Notes: a model not told the origin generated them from the sequence alone. A stretch of 64,000 nucleotides of DNA from Callorhinus ursinus (GCF_003265705.1 NW_020313157.1:620001-684000), one strand, 5' to 3'. Shown: positions 45,645-58,329, numbered from the stretch's first letter. Numbers and translations are program-made.

Positions 45645-48600
45645 GGCGATGAAATGTTTTTATACTTTAAATAATGCATAGCTTTTCTGTATTTGTAGAC
45701 TATAACATCCTAACTGGGAAAAAAAATTAAAAACCGATAAAATTTTCAAGAGTGTTTCTCAGAGTGTATTCTGCATCCAAAAATGTTCTGTGATCAGATG
45801 CTTTTACAAAACATCGCATATTATAACCATCTCCCTGTACTTCACTTTTGCACATTAAAAGCTCTGAGAAGTCCTTCAGGTATCTAAAAAAAAAAGTTTG
45901 CCTTTTTTCAACTTTTTAAAAATTAATTAGAGAATTTGTTTGAGATTTGTAATATCTTATAGAACATGGACCTCGGAGTCCATTTTGGAAAAAAGATAAT
46001 TTAGAATTTGTGAGAAGGAGAAGGAGAGCAGAGGAGCAGGTCTGGGACATGCCAGTCCCTACACAGTGCCCACACGCACAAAACCGAAAGAGCAGTTGTA
46101 TCTTTCTGCATTAGCTGCTGTTTCCAGGAGGCCAAGGAAAAGGGATGCATTTTATAATTACCCACTTGCATCCCTGACTTCTGACAACGTAACAAAATGA
46201 ACTAATGAAGAAATATGAACTCGACCACATGCCCATGGTCCAGTCATCTTGTACGGCAAATCTGGAAACACAGCTTGATTGCTGTGTTTAAAACATATTT
46301 TTGAAAGTGTGGCTGGCAGGCAGGCACTCTTGAATGGTGATGGTATCTAAACAGATAACTATTTTTCTCCCACTTGCTCTCTTTCTAAGAAGAAAAAAAT
46401 GAGATTAAGGAAAATGCATTTCATTGAGATGGCCAAGTATTAGCATTTCAAATCAAAACCAAATTTCTTCTAGGGACCCTAAAAAAAAAAAAAAACCATC
46501 ACCTTAATGAGGAAAGTTCTCTTTTCAGGTAGTAGAGGGGCTGAGTACGCAGCTAGGACAGGAAGACAGGAGGAGACAGAGTAAATATCCATAGATGTCA
46601 AAGGCCAGACAGCAGAGTTAACACTGGGCATCTCCCAGGAAGGCACTAGATGACCAACAGTCAAACCAGAAAGGAAGTCTTCACTGCATTCCCTTTGGTA
46701 TCATTTAAAATTCTGAACCACAGAAATGGGTATTCCATCGACTTAAATGTGTTTTCCATTGATTCAAAACATAAATTCGTTTAAAATATAAAAACAGAAA
46801 CTACAATAGCAATGACAAACAAAGCACCAATTCATGATATTAGAGATAATTTTATATGGGGCTACTGGAGCCACACAGGGACTAAACTATATGACCCATT
46901 ATATCAAACCACAGCTTGAATTTATTCAACAGAGTGGGGAGGGCGCCATTCTTGTTCCTAAACCACACCCCTGTTGCCAATGTCCTCATCAATGCAAAAT
47001 AATAAACCCCTCAAACTGCACACAAGCACTTCATTGCCTCCGGAGTCCCTAATTTGCCAGGCGAGTCTCATTTGCAAGAGATTTCAGGATTATCTTAATT
47101 CTGAGGAGTTTATCAGGGATCCTGGAGACAAAAGCATGCATTCCTCTTTATCTAGCTCTGACCTAGTTCTGGCCATCGTCCTCATCCAAACAGGAAGAGA
47201 AATCTGAAGTTGCAATACATTATTTACCAGGATGAACCAGTAATTCAGACTGCAGGGAAAAGCAATAAGAGAGCTCGGGAAAGCTTAAAACATCTTGAAG
47301 GCTATTTCACGAAGGAATCACAGCTAATGTAGGCACAGGTACTTAGGAGTGAAGTGGGTATAGATGAGAGGTTAACAGAGAGAGCCATGCTGGGAGACCA
47401 CATAAAATAAATATGCATAAAAAAAGACATCCCCAACTCACTTCCTCAGTTTCATGCAACCAAACTCTGTTTTACACAAGGACTTAACAAACCTGATGCC
47501 AACAGCAATTGTAAAATGGAAAGAACTCTAGAAATCATTGTCATCTTGAGACCGGCATTAAGTAAATGCTCTAAAAAGTTACAAGGCAGTGTATAAATGA
47601 CATTGGACTGGTTTAATAAATTATTCTGATGCATAGATCCCTTTGAGCTTAGGGACCTTGAGTTAGGTCCCCCAACCCCAAACCTCACTGTGATGTTTTC
47701 AAAAGCAGTGGATTCCTCCGGTTTTTATAATATGGAAACATGATGATAAGGTACACTGTCCAGTAAAAATTGCCAACTTCCATCAGTGACATTAAAACTG
47801 GGCCAATTATGAATTCAAAGTCATCCATCCAAAGCATGAATGCATTTTTAAAAAATACAATAGGAGGGGGTGGGAGACAATCCTGATATTTCTTAAGATA
47901 CCATATCCACGCGAAGAAGGATATCAACCGTGATACCACGAGCAGAAAAATGCCAACCAGCTGCATTTATAAGCAAACCATCCTCCCCTCAGCCAGGGAA
48001 CACTTTTTACCCCTAACACACGAGCGCTGAGAGAGTTTCATTTTTAAGAAGGTAAATAGCATATGAGGTTTAAAATTCTGTCTCTTTCTTCTATATACAC
48101 AAATGCCACTGAAAATGAAAGGTCTATGGAGGACTCGAATTCTCCTAGAAAATACCCTTGACATATCGGTGGCTCACCCACTCCAGTTAACAGCAAAAGA
48201 GCATTTTAGCCACTCAGCAAACAGTCTGGTATTCACATTAAGAAGGCAGCAAGACATCCTTTTGACCTTTGTTATTACTTAGACCTCGTGTTGTACATAA
48301 AAAGAGTACAATGATGTCAAACAAATTCCAGAAGAGAAGTATTTATTGCTGAATCTAAATCAAAAAATCCATATCTACTATAATGGCACTTCAAAAGAAG
48401 ATATACTGTATTTACCAGCTCAATCAATACTAAATTAGCTGGGATAAATATTTTCAACTCTACCAGTCTTAAGATGAAGCCCGCTATTTAGAACCCTGTG
48501 TCTTGGGAGAGACAAGGAAATTTTTGCTTATCATACAGAAACGAGAACCAGGAAGTATTTTACTGGCAGATGCACCTACCCTTAGCTGCTCTCTTTCACA

Positions 48601-49745
48601 ATTCATCTGTTGTCTTGAAACCTACAAAGGAAAGAAAAAGAGGGGGAAAAATCAGCAGGTCTGCACAAAAACAACATGAAAGAAAATAGAAAGTTGCTTC
48701 TAATCACTCGGCTCAAAGCAGACCCAGGATTAATTACTTACGTATTTTTTTTTTCTTTAGGTCTACATAGCCAGAGCTTCATTTGGATTTTCAGTCGTGT
48801 GATCCAGAAACACAGCTAGGATGAGCCAGAGTCTTGAAGAGGAATGAGGAGAGAGATCCTGTAGAGGGCATGGGAGGCAAAATCTGCCCGGGGATGAAGG
48901 TTCCCCTCGGCGTGAGAATCCCTCTTGCCCTGTCTAAGAGTGCTGGCACTCTTCACTGAACACCCGCTCAAAATGGTCGGGGCTAGGCACCGGCCATCGC
49001 ACGCTGTCTTGTCCCATGTCAAGGGTCAACAGTGTCACCCACATGCCTTGGCAAATGGGCTCCATTTTATGGTCCAGTTCTAATCAGACATAGTTAAGTC
49101 CCCATATAACTGTATTAGGGAGAATTCTGAGGACAATACTTGTATCAGACAAAGAAATTTTGATGAATTTGTGATATCTACCATAAGCTCAAAAAGGAGA
49201 GATTCACGATACATACGTCATGCCTCAGTAACCTTCGCCCTACCAAAATGTGCTTCTTAAAATCAAGGATGCTTCTTTAGAGTGACCACATAATGTGTTG
49301 TCCAAACAGGAAAAACGGATGTGAGATGGAGGAGAGGGTGGGGTGGCATTAGTGACCATGCCAAGGACAGCAGATGTGAAGTGGGAGTGACAAGGCAAAC
49401 TGAGACATATGGCCACTCTACCTCTATGGGAACTGGCTCACTCTACCTTCAGCTCAGATAGCTAGGCTGGAGTAAAATCTGGGTCTGCATTCACAATGGA
49501 TTCTGTGTATTTCTCGTATTTTTTTTTTAACCAATGAAGCAACCCCTGACTCCTTGCATCTGACAGTATATTGCCAGTTTTTGAAACTTTTACTAAAGGA
49601 TAAAAAGGTTTAGGAACTGACTTCTGATGTATATTTTATATATTTTGTATTGAAAGCTTCTTTCTACTTTCTCCAAAACAAAAACAAAAACAAGAATCTT
49701 TATTTTGGAGATGCCAGGACCCAAAATCTACAAATCAGTGTTTTG
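45645..49745. other. Long stretch without recognised gene
   Basis: I see no exon, RNA gene or clear transposon in this 4 kb. It has short A runs (about 46482-46495) and many short frames without recognisable motifs. Old repeats too diverged to recognise may be present. Confidence 0.45.
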
Positions 49746-49749
49746 TAAT

Positions 49750-50535
49750 TCCCTTTAACCCAGAAACATCACCTCTGAGAACAGCGCCTAAGAAAATAAG
49801 AAGAGATACAAACAGATGTTTATTTACCTATCAATTAACTACAGCATTATTTGTGAAAGAAAAAATGGTAAATATTAAAATGTGCAGTAATGGGAAAATT
49901 AAAAAATAAATTCTAGTACATTCATATGATGGCACAACATGCAACATTTGGAACCACGGTTTTGGGAAAAACAGAAATGGGAAATGTTTAAAAGGCACTA
50001 TTTAGTTCTTGAGAAAAGAAGCTACAAAGGTGCGCACATGTTATAATTCCTCTTTTGTTTTAAAAAACTCAGTAAAATAGATCATTTTAAAGAAAAAGAA
50101 GGAAGGAAGGAAGGAAGGAAGATAAAAGAAAAAGAGAAGAAACAACTGGGAGGAAATATTCCCAAATATTCAAAAGAAAATGGGTACAATTATATAAATA
50201 TACAAAACACAAACAGTGGATTATACACTTGAAATAAGTGACTTTAGAGTATGTAAATTTTATCTCCATAAACTGTTAAAAAATGAAGTGGAGCAAATCC
50301 ACAGAGACAGAAAGTAAGATTAGCAGTGGCCAGGGGATTTGGGGAAGAGGCCATGAAGAATGACAGCTTCATGGGAAACCCTTCCCAAGTTTCCATTTGG
50401 GGAGATGAAAAAGTTCTCACACTAGAGAGTGATGGCTGTGCAACATCATGGATGCATTTAATGCTCCCAAATTGTACACTTCGAAGGGGCTAAGAAGGTA
50501 ACTTTTATTTTATGTTTATGTTCACACAGTATAAT
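49750..50535 (+). mobile_element. L1M 3'-end pieces
   Basis: The first part has 'ataagaagagatacaaacag', 'aattctagtacattcatatg' and 'gatggcacaacatgcaac', like the L1M region before its tail. The second has 'attagcagtggccaggggat', 'gatgaaaaagttctcacac', 'agagtgatggctgtgcaac' and 'ccaaattgtacacttcgaag'. A (GGAA)5 tract at 50101-50121 and an unrecognised segment separate them. Confidence 0.6.
50101..50121. repeat. (GGAA)5 microsatellite
   Basis: Five clean GGAA units. GGAA arrays can bind ETS factors in some contexts, but five units is short and no function is implied. Confidence 0.9.
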
Positions 50536-50539
50536 AAGT

Positions 50540-50806
50540 GAAGTGGGTGAGGAGGTTCTGGTTCTAGGTAAGATGGAATAAGCACACTTCACCCCGTCTC
50601 CCGCCACTCAGTGCAAATGTTAAGTGTGCATGGAATGCACAGAGCAACCATTTGCGGTCTCTGCCAGGTAAGCAATAGCAGGTGGAGTGGGCAAGAAAAA
50701 AGAGTTCAAAGTACCACTAGACAAGTGGTGGGCTCATGCCCCGTTCCCCTCACCAGCATCCCCTGGCATGGATTCAAGGTGGCCTAGAACCCAGAATTAA
50801 GCATCA

Positions 50807-50838
<32 letters not shown>

Positions 50839-52830
50839 GCCCAGCATCTGGAGGAGGGAAAGTTTCTCTGTGATCTGAGATGCTCTGGTCCCAGAAGATA
50901 GCAAATCCCTACTGATTTTTCTCTCTGTCCTCTGTCATTTGGCCACAAGGCGGGCTTAGCTGCAGGAGCACAGGAACAATGTAAGAAAGTACCAGCTCTC
51001 TGGCTGGAGGACAAGAAAAGGGAACCCTAGGAAATAAAAAATACTCTGAGGATCCTGGAAAGAGTTTGGAAGGAAGGAAAGAATTTGGGAGAATGACACC
51101 ATGTAGTGCTTTTATGAACTCAACACTCACCCCTGAGCCACACATGTATGCACATGACCCAAACAGATGCCATCGACTTTGTGAACTGAACCGGATGGAC
51201 CAATGTTTGGGTCCCAGACTGGTCACTGGGATGCATACGTGTGGGATAGATCCAACTACTACAGCAAAGGCTCTGACAGCAGAAATGATATTGGAAGCAA
51301 AATCCACAGAAGGAAGGTAAGAACTTTCAGCCTGAATCTAACTGGATCAATTGCCTGCTAACACAAAAATATCAACCATTTCCATAGAGGAATAAGACCC
51401 AATGTGTCATAACATTAATATCCAGTGTACCCAGGATACAACCAGAATTACTAGGCATACAAAGAAACCAGAAAATCTAAACTCACATGGGAAAAGATAG
51501 TCACAGAAACTGACATGGGGATGACATAGATGTTGAAATGGTCAAATAAAGATTTTAAGCAGCTATTATAAAAATTTCCAACAAGTAAGGGAAAACACAG
51601 TAAAACAAATGAAAAAAAAAAAACAATAAACATTGTTGGCAAAAGAATTGAAGCTACAAAGAAGAATCAAGTGGAAATTTTAGCACTGTAAAAACAATAG
51701 GCTAAATAAAAAAAAATAAAACTCAAGGAATGAGTTCAAATGTACAATGGAGATAGCAGAAGAAACTCAATGAACTTGAATATATAAGAATTAAGAACAT
51801 ACAATCTAAATAACAGAGAGAGAAAAGTAAATCCAGGGACCTGTAGAATAATACCAAAAGATATAACATTCATGTCACTGGAATTCTAGAATAAAGTTAG
51901 AGTTCACTGCAGAAAAATTATTTGAAGAAATAATGGCTAAAAATTCCCCACATTTAGCAAATGACATAACCCTATAAATTTAAGCTCAGCAAACCCTAAA
52001 GAGGTCAACCCCAAGAAATTCACATCTAGATATAATCAGACTGCTAAAAACTGAAAAATAAAACAAAGAAAACAACAAAACAAAACCAAATCACACTTTG
52101 AAAACAGCCAGAGACAAATGATGCATTATTTGTGAGAGAGTAACAATCCAAATTACTGTGATTTCTCATTTAAACAAACAAAAACCAGGCAGGCCAGAAG
52201 AAGGTGGCACATGATTTTTTTAAGTGTTGAAAGAAAAGAAGTGTCAATCCATAATTGTAATTCCATAAAAAATAGCCATTAGAAATGAAGGTGAGAAAGA
52301 AACTAAAAAAAATTCATTGCCAACAGACCTGCTCTCATAGAATTGCTACAGGAAGTTCTCCAGACAGAGGGAATTTAATACCAGAAGAAAATGTGGAACA
52401 TCAAGATAAGAGGAAGAGCAAAGGAAATGGTAAACATATGGGTAAATATAAATATAATAGACTAGTCTACTCCTCTTGAGTTCTTTCAAACATGTGTAAT
52501 AGTTGGAAGCAGAAAAATTACAAAATTGCCTCACAAGGTTTGCAATGTACCTAAGATAAACCGAATATGAAGAGAGAAGAGTGAAGGGGCACATATGTCA
52601 ATAAGGTTTCTACATTCCAGCTGAAATGGCAAAATATCGACTCTATGTAGACTGAGAGAAGGGAAATATGTATGTACTGTATTCCTTTGAGTAACCACTT
52701 GAAACAAAACCACCACAACAAAATGTGATATACCTGAAACCAAATAATGCTAGAATAATTGGACGTCTGTATACAGAAACAAAAGAAAACAAAACACCCC
52801 AACCTAAAACTCACATTCTTTATACAAAAA
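50540..52830 (+). mobile_element. Ancient L1M/HAL1-like ORF1 remnant
   Basis: From about 51390 the sequence follows L1-family ORF1 and linker: 'attaatatccagtgtaccc', 'agaattactaggcatacaa', 'gcagctattataaaaattt', 'tccagggacctgtagaata', 'tatttgaagaaataatggct', 'aacagccagagacaaatg', 'ccaacagacctgctctcat' and 'ggaagttctccagacag'. ORF1 encodes the RNA-binding coiled-coil protein of L1. Here it is broken throughout by stops and indels, with no usable frame. The absence of a recognisable reverse-transcriptase region downstream fits HAL1, but could also be truncation. The 5' part (50540-51300) is less certain. Confidence 0.65.
50812..50838. repeat. (GA)n microsatellite
   Basis: A clean AG run of about 27 bases inside the old LINE region. 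Confidence 0.9.
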
Positions 52831-52831
52831 T

Positions 52832-53150
52832 TAACTCAAACAGGCCACATATCTCAATCTAAAACTAAATCATAGGTTCAATTAAAGACTGATGACAATA
52901 TGTTTTTCTTAATGCTTTGCTGTGGTTTTCAAAGTATCCTTTATGTCATGCAGGACATTTATAATTGGAAAATATTTTAGTATCAGTGGCTTGCAGAAAT
53001 ATGTGTTTTTACTGTTACTGTTATTGTTATAGTGATAGCTTTCATTTTAATTAACTAAATAAAATCCTTTATCTAATAACAAGATTAATATTTTTAACGT
53101 GTGTCTTCAAACCCAGGAGGGTTTGTCAGACACACAGAAGCACAATGACA
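52832..53150. other. Stretch without recognised gene
   Basis: AT-rich, no exon or young repeat. It may include the decayed tail of the LINE upstream. Confidence 0.4.
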
Positions 53151-53167
53151 TTTAAAAAAACAAGGAG

Positions 53168-53288
53168 TGGGTGCCTGGGTGGCTCAGATGGTTAAGCGTC
53201 TGCCTTCGGCTCAGGTCATGATCCCAGGGTCCTGGGATCAAGTCCCGCTTCGGGCTCCCTGCTCCTTGGGAGCCTGCTTCTCCCTCTG

Positions 53289-53340
<52 letters not shown>

Positions 53341-53369
53341 GAATAAATAAATAAAATCTTAAAAAAAAA
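53168..53369 (+). mobile_element. Can-SINE (tRNA-Lys type)
   Basis: Head GTGCCTGGGTGGCTCAG, box B region GGGATCAAGTCCC, a (TC)n run of about 40 bases (53291-53331), ATGAATAAATAAATAAAATC and an A tail. The flanks suggest a short TSD ending AAGGAG (53162-53167 and 53370-53375). It lies in opposite orientation to the SINE at 53645. Confidence 0.93.
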
Positions 53370-53644
53370 AAGGAGCCTACTGACCTAAACAATGTGAAGT
53401 GATGTCATATTATAATGTTCCTATTACAGAGCATAGCAAATGCAAAATTCAACAGTAGCCATGAAAATAGCTTTGTTGTCCTGTGAATGAAGCTGATTAA
53501 GGAAAATGAGATTTGGAGATAACAAAAAAAGGGACATTTTGAGTCATTTCTATAGTGGACATTTGGTTTTTTTAATTTGAGTTTTTGTTTTTTTGTTTTT
53601 TCATTTTTCCTGCATGGCATCCCATATTGTTTTGCCAATATTCT

Positions 53645-53840
53645 TTTTTTTTAAAGATATTATTTATTTATTTGTCAGAGAGAGAGAGTATGCAAGCACA
53701 AGCAGGGGGAGTGGCAGGCAGAGGGAGAAGCAGACTCCCCACTGAGCAGGGAGCCCAATGCGGGGCTCGATCCCAGGACCCTGGGATCATGACCTGAGCC
53801 GAAGGCAGATGCTTAACTGACTGAGCCACCCAGGCACCCC
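53645..53840 (-). mobile_element. Can-SINE (tRNA-Lys type), recent
   Basis: Reverse orientation: T run, AAAGATATTATTTATTTATT, GA run, then the antisense body with 'gatcccaggaccctgggat' and 'ctgagccacccaggcacc'. The 17-bp TSD TGTTTTGCCAATATTCT is perfect at 53628-53644 and 53841-53857. A 104-codon minus-strand frame (53668-53982) is read from this SINE and its flank. Confidence 0.97.
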
Positions 53841-53844
53841 TGTT

Positions 53845-53921
53845 TTGCCAATATTCTGAAAACAATGTCCTTTTTGCCAATATCCTAAATATTTGCCAAT
53901 ATTCTAAAAACAATATCCTTT
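53845..53921. repeat. Imperfect 48-bp-period local repeat
   Basis: The phrase TTGCCAATATTCTNAAAACAAT occurs at about 53845 and again at 53893, with a partial third copy (TTGCCAATATCCTAAAT) at about 53873. It abuts the SINE insertion site, which has the same TTGCCAATATTCT phrase. Confidence 0.75.
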
Positions 53922-53999
53922 TGGGGACATGTTCCTGTCCAATCCCATAAATATTCTGTGAATTGGATGTCCTTATGACCACACTCTACCTGCTGCCTA

Positions 54000-54885
54000 A
54001 TGAAGCCTACATTTGCCATTACCTCTTTGGTTGGAAGTCAACTGTGTAATACCCATATCTTCTGAATAAGGTGGCTGCTCACCGCCCCTTCTTCACCAAG
54101 CGACAGAGTATAATTGGCCAGTTAGGCAAGATGGCGGAGTCCCATCATGGGTCTCTGCATGTGTTACAACTGTGCTCATCACACAACACTCGGAGCAGTG
54201 TATAATGATGCTCTGAAGGCTCACTAGTTATTGCTAGACCTCTTAAATTTTTTTCCCCATAACCATTATGAGAGAGGGCTAGAGAATAAAAGGCACCTGT
54301 AAATTCTTATGATCTGTTTTGAAGAAAGACCCTTCCAGTGCACTCTTTAAAAGCCAACCTTGAAAAATATCTTAAATATACACTTCACTAAACGTCATTT
54401 CATTTGGAAACTAACATGCAATATTTTTTTTTTCCCTCTCATGGCAGTAATGCACAGAACCATTATATTTTACAGCCTAAATGAAAAAAGGGAAAGTGGG
54501 AGGTCTGGTGCTGCTCCTTTAAGATGCTTCCAGAGAATCAAATACCACTCTCGATAGGTTGCCAAGTAAGCACTTATGAAAGGTTAGAAACTGAAGCAAT
54601 AAACTTCAGCATGAGACCCTTTGCTCTCCTGGTTGAACGGGATGTTTAATAGCAGGAATTCATCTTCTCCCATCTCCTATATTCATTGAGCCAAGCAGGC
54701 CAAAGAATCTTTCTCAGACAGCCTTTTTCATCTTCTACTGACTTTGAGCTCTCTCTTATCAGTTCTTCCCACTTTATCCTGACCCTATTACTAGTTTGAT
54801 TGCCCCTCCTACACATTAGACTGGATCTACAAGGGAAAGGACTGAGTCTTATTTGACTTTCTTTTTCTAGAGACCAGGACAATCT
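54000..54885. other. Stretch without recognised gene
   Basis: No named repeat or exon. The 143-codon minus-strand frame at 54646-55077 extends into an L2-like piece and has no recognised domain. Confidence 0.45.
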
Positions 54886-54889
54886 TTGG

Positions 54890-55100
54890 AGTCCATTCAT
54901 TTCATTTGTTTGTCTATCCATCCATTCCTCCATGTACTCAACAGCAAATGCATACAGATACTGTACATTCTGTATATCAGACACTGTTCTAGGTACTAGG
55001 AATGCAACAGTAAAAACAAAAGACTTCTGGAACTCACTAAGTGGGGGAAAAACAGTACATTGATAATTACAACACAAAAAACATTAGCTACAATGAAGTA
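54890..55100 (+). mobile_element. L2 fragment
   Basis: Phrases 'catttgtttgtctatccat', 'cagacactgttctaggtac', 'taggaatgcaacagtaaaa' and 'ggaactcactaagtggggg' follow L2. Confidence 0.65.
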
Positions 55101-55104
55101 TAAG

Positions 55105-56205
55105 ATATGCCAACAGCACAACCACCTTGTTTTAGAGAGTTGAAAAAAATGTGCTATTTTTTGTTTGTTTGTTTTGTTGTTTTTTAGAAAATGTATCCAA
55201 AGAAAGAATGAATTAAACAAAATCCTTTCAAGGAGAGAGGAGAATGTGTGGAAATCCCAGTGAGATTATGAAGGGCAAGTAATTCAATATGGCAGAAGAA
55301 TCAAGCCAAAGAGGAAACTGATGAGAGACTGAGTTAAATTGGGAAAAGTACAAGTCAAAAGAAATAAGACACACCATAAATTAATGGATAAACAGATGTG
55401 TAGAATGTTTAAAATAATATAATGTTAGAAATTCCAAATTTCTAACTCTGAAATTCCAAATTTCAGAGCATTTGTGAATTATTCAGAAGAAAACCCCCAA
55501 GAAGTCTAGCAACATAGGACTCAATAGGTCAAATCAGTTGGTACCTACATACATTTCTCAAATTCTCCATTTTCATAGTCATTATAAATTCTTCTGAAAT
55601 AAGATGGCATTCCCTATGAAGGCATGCTTCAAAGTATCCAGGGTGAATTCTACAGTTTGCCTTTTCCTTAATGCATTTCAGGATTATTGTATATATTTGA
55701 GTTCCTACTATCTGACAAACACTGTGTAATGGGAGGGGATGTAGATATAAATGATACATGGTGCATTTCCTTAAAAAAGAAAAAAACCCCAAAGAGAGGG
55801 GAAGAGATGAATAAAATGAAAATTATAGTGCCAGGTCCTAGTGTGATAGAGGGGGATCCCACAGGCACCCAAATGAGAGGCACCAACCCAGTCTGCTGTG
55901 TGGGAAAAATAGTTGAGTAAGGCATCAGTCAGGTGTTTTCAGAGATAGAGTCCTTGATCTGACCCTTATTGGATGAATAAGAGTTGGGTGGGCTGACCTA
56001 CCCAAGGATTTGGGAAGAGGATATTGCAAAGAGTCCAGCTGAAGGCAGGACAAAGTAAGGGAGAACACTGGATTGGGGGGTGGGGGTAAGGAAAGTACAT
56101 TTGTATTACAAAACCTTTGTATTTTGCTCATGTTAACAGGAAAATAATGATTTTAATTATTTTTTAGTAAAATGAATTTCACATTAACAGTGGTTAAGCT
56201 TTATG
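55105..56205. other. Stretch with at most a faint L2 piece
   Basis: Around 55685-55770 'gagttcctactatctgacaa' and 'gtagatataaatgatacat' hint at another L2 fragment. 'aaattccaaatttc' recurs near 55430-55463 as a small local duplication. No exon is seen. Confidence 0.4.
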
Positions 56206-56209
56206 AGAT

Positions 56210-56430
56210 GTTTATGACATGCCAAAAAATGTGCTACAAGCTTTTTAGGAAGATCTCGGTTAATGCTCACCAAATCATGAGTAGACAGTATCCCTGGCTC
56301 CAGTTTACAGATGGGGAAACCGAGGCACAATTAGGTGGAGTGACTTTCTGAAGTTGCAAACCTAGGAAGTATTGGAGAGGCAACTGCCATCCAGATGACT
56401 TGACTCAAGTCCCTCTTTTAATCAGTGCCG
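56210..56430 (-). mobile_element. MIR, antisense
   Basis: Clear antisense MIR: 'cagtttacagatggggaaac', 'cgaggcacaattaggtgga', 'gtgactttctgaagttgc'. Among the best MIR matches in the window. Confidence 0.8.
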
Positions 56431-56749
56431 TACACAGCTCCCAGTATCAAGGACCAACCCAAACCAAAGAAACCCACATTTTTAACCCAACCCCCAGTCT
56501 GCACCCCATTTTGTCCTTAGCAAGTGCTCTTCTGCTGCTCTAACATGATATTGTTTATATACTTGCAGGTGTCTTCAAGAGAAGATGAAATGACTATGTT
56601 ATTTAGCTCCATAAATGCACAGAACTGCACACTTTGCTCTTTGTGGCTGGATGAGTTTAAACTGGGATACTTTCCACCAAATCAGATTTCTCTAACAAGT
56701 CCACCGGATCCTTTTGCAGGCTGAGTTTCTTCCCCAGTGGAGACTGGAG

Positions 56750-56955
56750 GCTCCGGAATCAGACTGCTTCAGTCCAATCATGGCACATCATCTAGGTAAT
56801 ATTAGCCACATCGTATCATCTCCCTGTTCTCAATTTCCCCATCTGTATAATGGGGATAACATGGTGCCTACCTTGTGTCTAATTTTCTTGTGAGCACAAA
56901 ATAAGATAATCCACATAAGATACTAAGGAAAGCACCAGGCACATTTAAATAATTC
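56750..56955 (+). mobile_element. MIR fragment
   Basis: Phrases 'tcaatttccccatctgtata', 'atggggataacatggtgcc' and 'aaagcaccaggcacat' are in sense MIR order. Confidence 0.75.
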
Positions 56956-57019
56956 AACAAATCCTAGAAATTGCTGTAAGAATTAGTGGGAGGGCCAGGG
57001 GTTTTCAGAAGGAGAATTA

Positions 57020-57115
57020 GGCCAATGATTTGGGTTTAAATCCTGGCTTTGCTCCCCATAGGTTGTGGGAATTTGGCTGAATTAATGACACTTTTTGAGT
57101 CTCAGATCCCTTTTC
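57020..57115 (+). mobile_element. MIR fragment
   Basis: 'gggtttaaatcctggctttg' followed by 'gtctcagatccc' matches the MIR 5' and central part. Its neighbours at 56210 and 56750 are separate MIR insertions. Confidence 0.65.
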
Positions 57116-57130
57116 TTAAAACAAAAGAAA

Positions 57131-57202
57131 GTATATATATGTATGTATATACATATATGTGTATAAGTGCATATATGTGTACATGTATATAAATATATAT
57201 AG
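57131..57202. repeat. (TATG/TA)n simple repeat
   Basis: TATATATATG, TATATACATA and TGTGTACATG units, with some internal self-complementarity. Confidence 0.85.
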
Positions 57203-57204
57203 GT

Positions 57205-57515
57205 GATGGCTGCCCTGAAATTTTTAAAGGTTTGATATTATCCTTTGGAGATGGGTGGCTAAATAGGCACTCGTAAAGCGCACAGGTTAGAGTGTAACTT
57301 GGTATACACCTGTTAGGGAGCAGCTGACAACTGTCACAACACAGAACGTGCAATTCCTCTCCCTCAAAGATTCCTCAGCTAGGAGCTCCTTTAACAGAAT
57401 GGAGGGAGGAATGCGGAGGGAAGGGCATGACTTCTCATAACACAGAGCTGGAGCATGGACGATATCAGGGTCCATCGGTACCAAAATGGTTAAGTAAATT
57501 GCGGTTCCTCTATAA
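57205..57515. other. Stretch without recognised gene
   Basis: No exon or named repeat is seen. Confidence 0.4.
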
Positions 57516-57517
57516 CA

Positions 57518-57740
57518 GGGGTGGGAAACCTTCTTCTATGAGAGCCAAATGGTGAATAATTTTGGCTTGGAGGGCCATAGAGTCTGCCACAGCTCCTCAA
57601 TCCGGCCCTTGTGGTGAGAAAGCAGCAAAATCAATGTGTCAACAAATGGCTTCAGCTGTGTTTCAATAAAACTTTATTTTCAGAAAAATGCTATGGGCTG
57701 CATTTGGCTTATGGCCATGATTTGCCAACCCTTGATCTAT
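57518..57740 (+). mobile_element. hAT-like element, copy D
   Basis: It starts 'aacaggggtgggaaacctt', then 'ggagggccatagagtctg', 'tttcaataaaactttatttt', 'ctgcatttggcttatggcc' and ends 'gatttgccaacccttgatc'. The CAGGGG start and reverse-type CCAACCCTTG end fit hAT-like termini. Confidence 0.7.
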
Positions 57741-57869
57741 ACTATGGAATACTACGGATTCATTAGAAATTCACAGATATGAAATGGTGTCCATGATAGA
57801 ATGAATAAAACAAAGCAAGTTGAACCAATTTTTAAAATATGATCCCATTTTTGTTTAAAAAGCTGTACA

Positions 57870-58074
57870 CAGGGGCGCCAGGCTGGCTCAGTCAGTTAGG
57901 CGTCTGCCTTCGGCTCAGGTCATGATCCCGGGGTCCTGGGATTGAACCCTGCCTCGGGCTCCCTGCTCCGCAGGAAGCCTGCTTCTCCCTCTCCCTCTGC
58001 TACTCCCCCTGCTTGTGCTCTATCGCTTGCTCTCTCTCTCTCTCTCTGACAAATAAATAAAATCTTAAAAAAAA
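57870..58074 (+). mobile_element. Can-SINE (tRNA-Lys type)
   Basis: Variant head GGGGCGCCAGGCTGGCTCAG, box B-like GGGATTGAACCC, TC run, AAATAAATAAAATC and an A tail. The 13-bp TSD AAAAAGCTGTACA is perfect at 57857-57869 and 58075-58087. An 80-codon minus-strand frame (57920-58162) comes from this element. Confidence 0.96.
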
Positions 58075-58329
58075 AAAAAGCTGTACATATATACACATGC
58101 AAATATCCATTTATACGGGAAAAAATTCTGGAATGATAAACACCAAACTGCAAACAAAGCACAAAAATTATGTCCTGGGAATGAGAATAATAATGAGGAC
58201 CAAGGAAGTAGAGAGGCTATTTCTCATAATCTTGGGTTCTATTATTTCAGCTTCTTGCAATGAATGCCCACTGCTTTTGTACATTCAAATGAACAGCAGT
58301 CGTAATAGTGTAATTTTTAAAAGCTGATT

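Noticed and set aside
54646..55077. 143-codon minus-strand frame as a gene
   Set aside because: Part of it is antisense L2. No domain is recognised.
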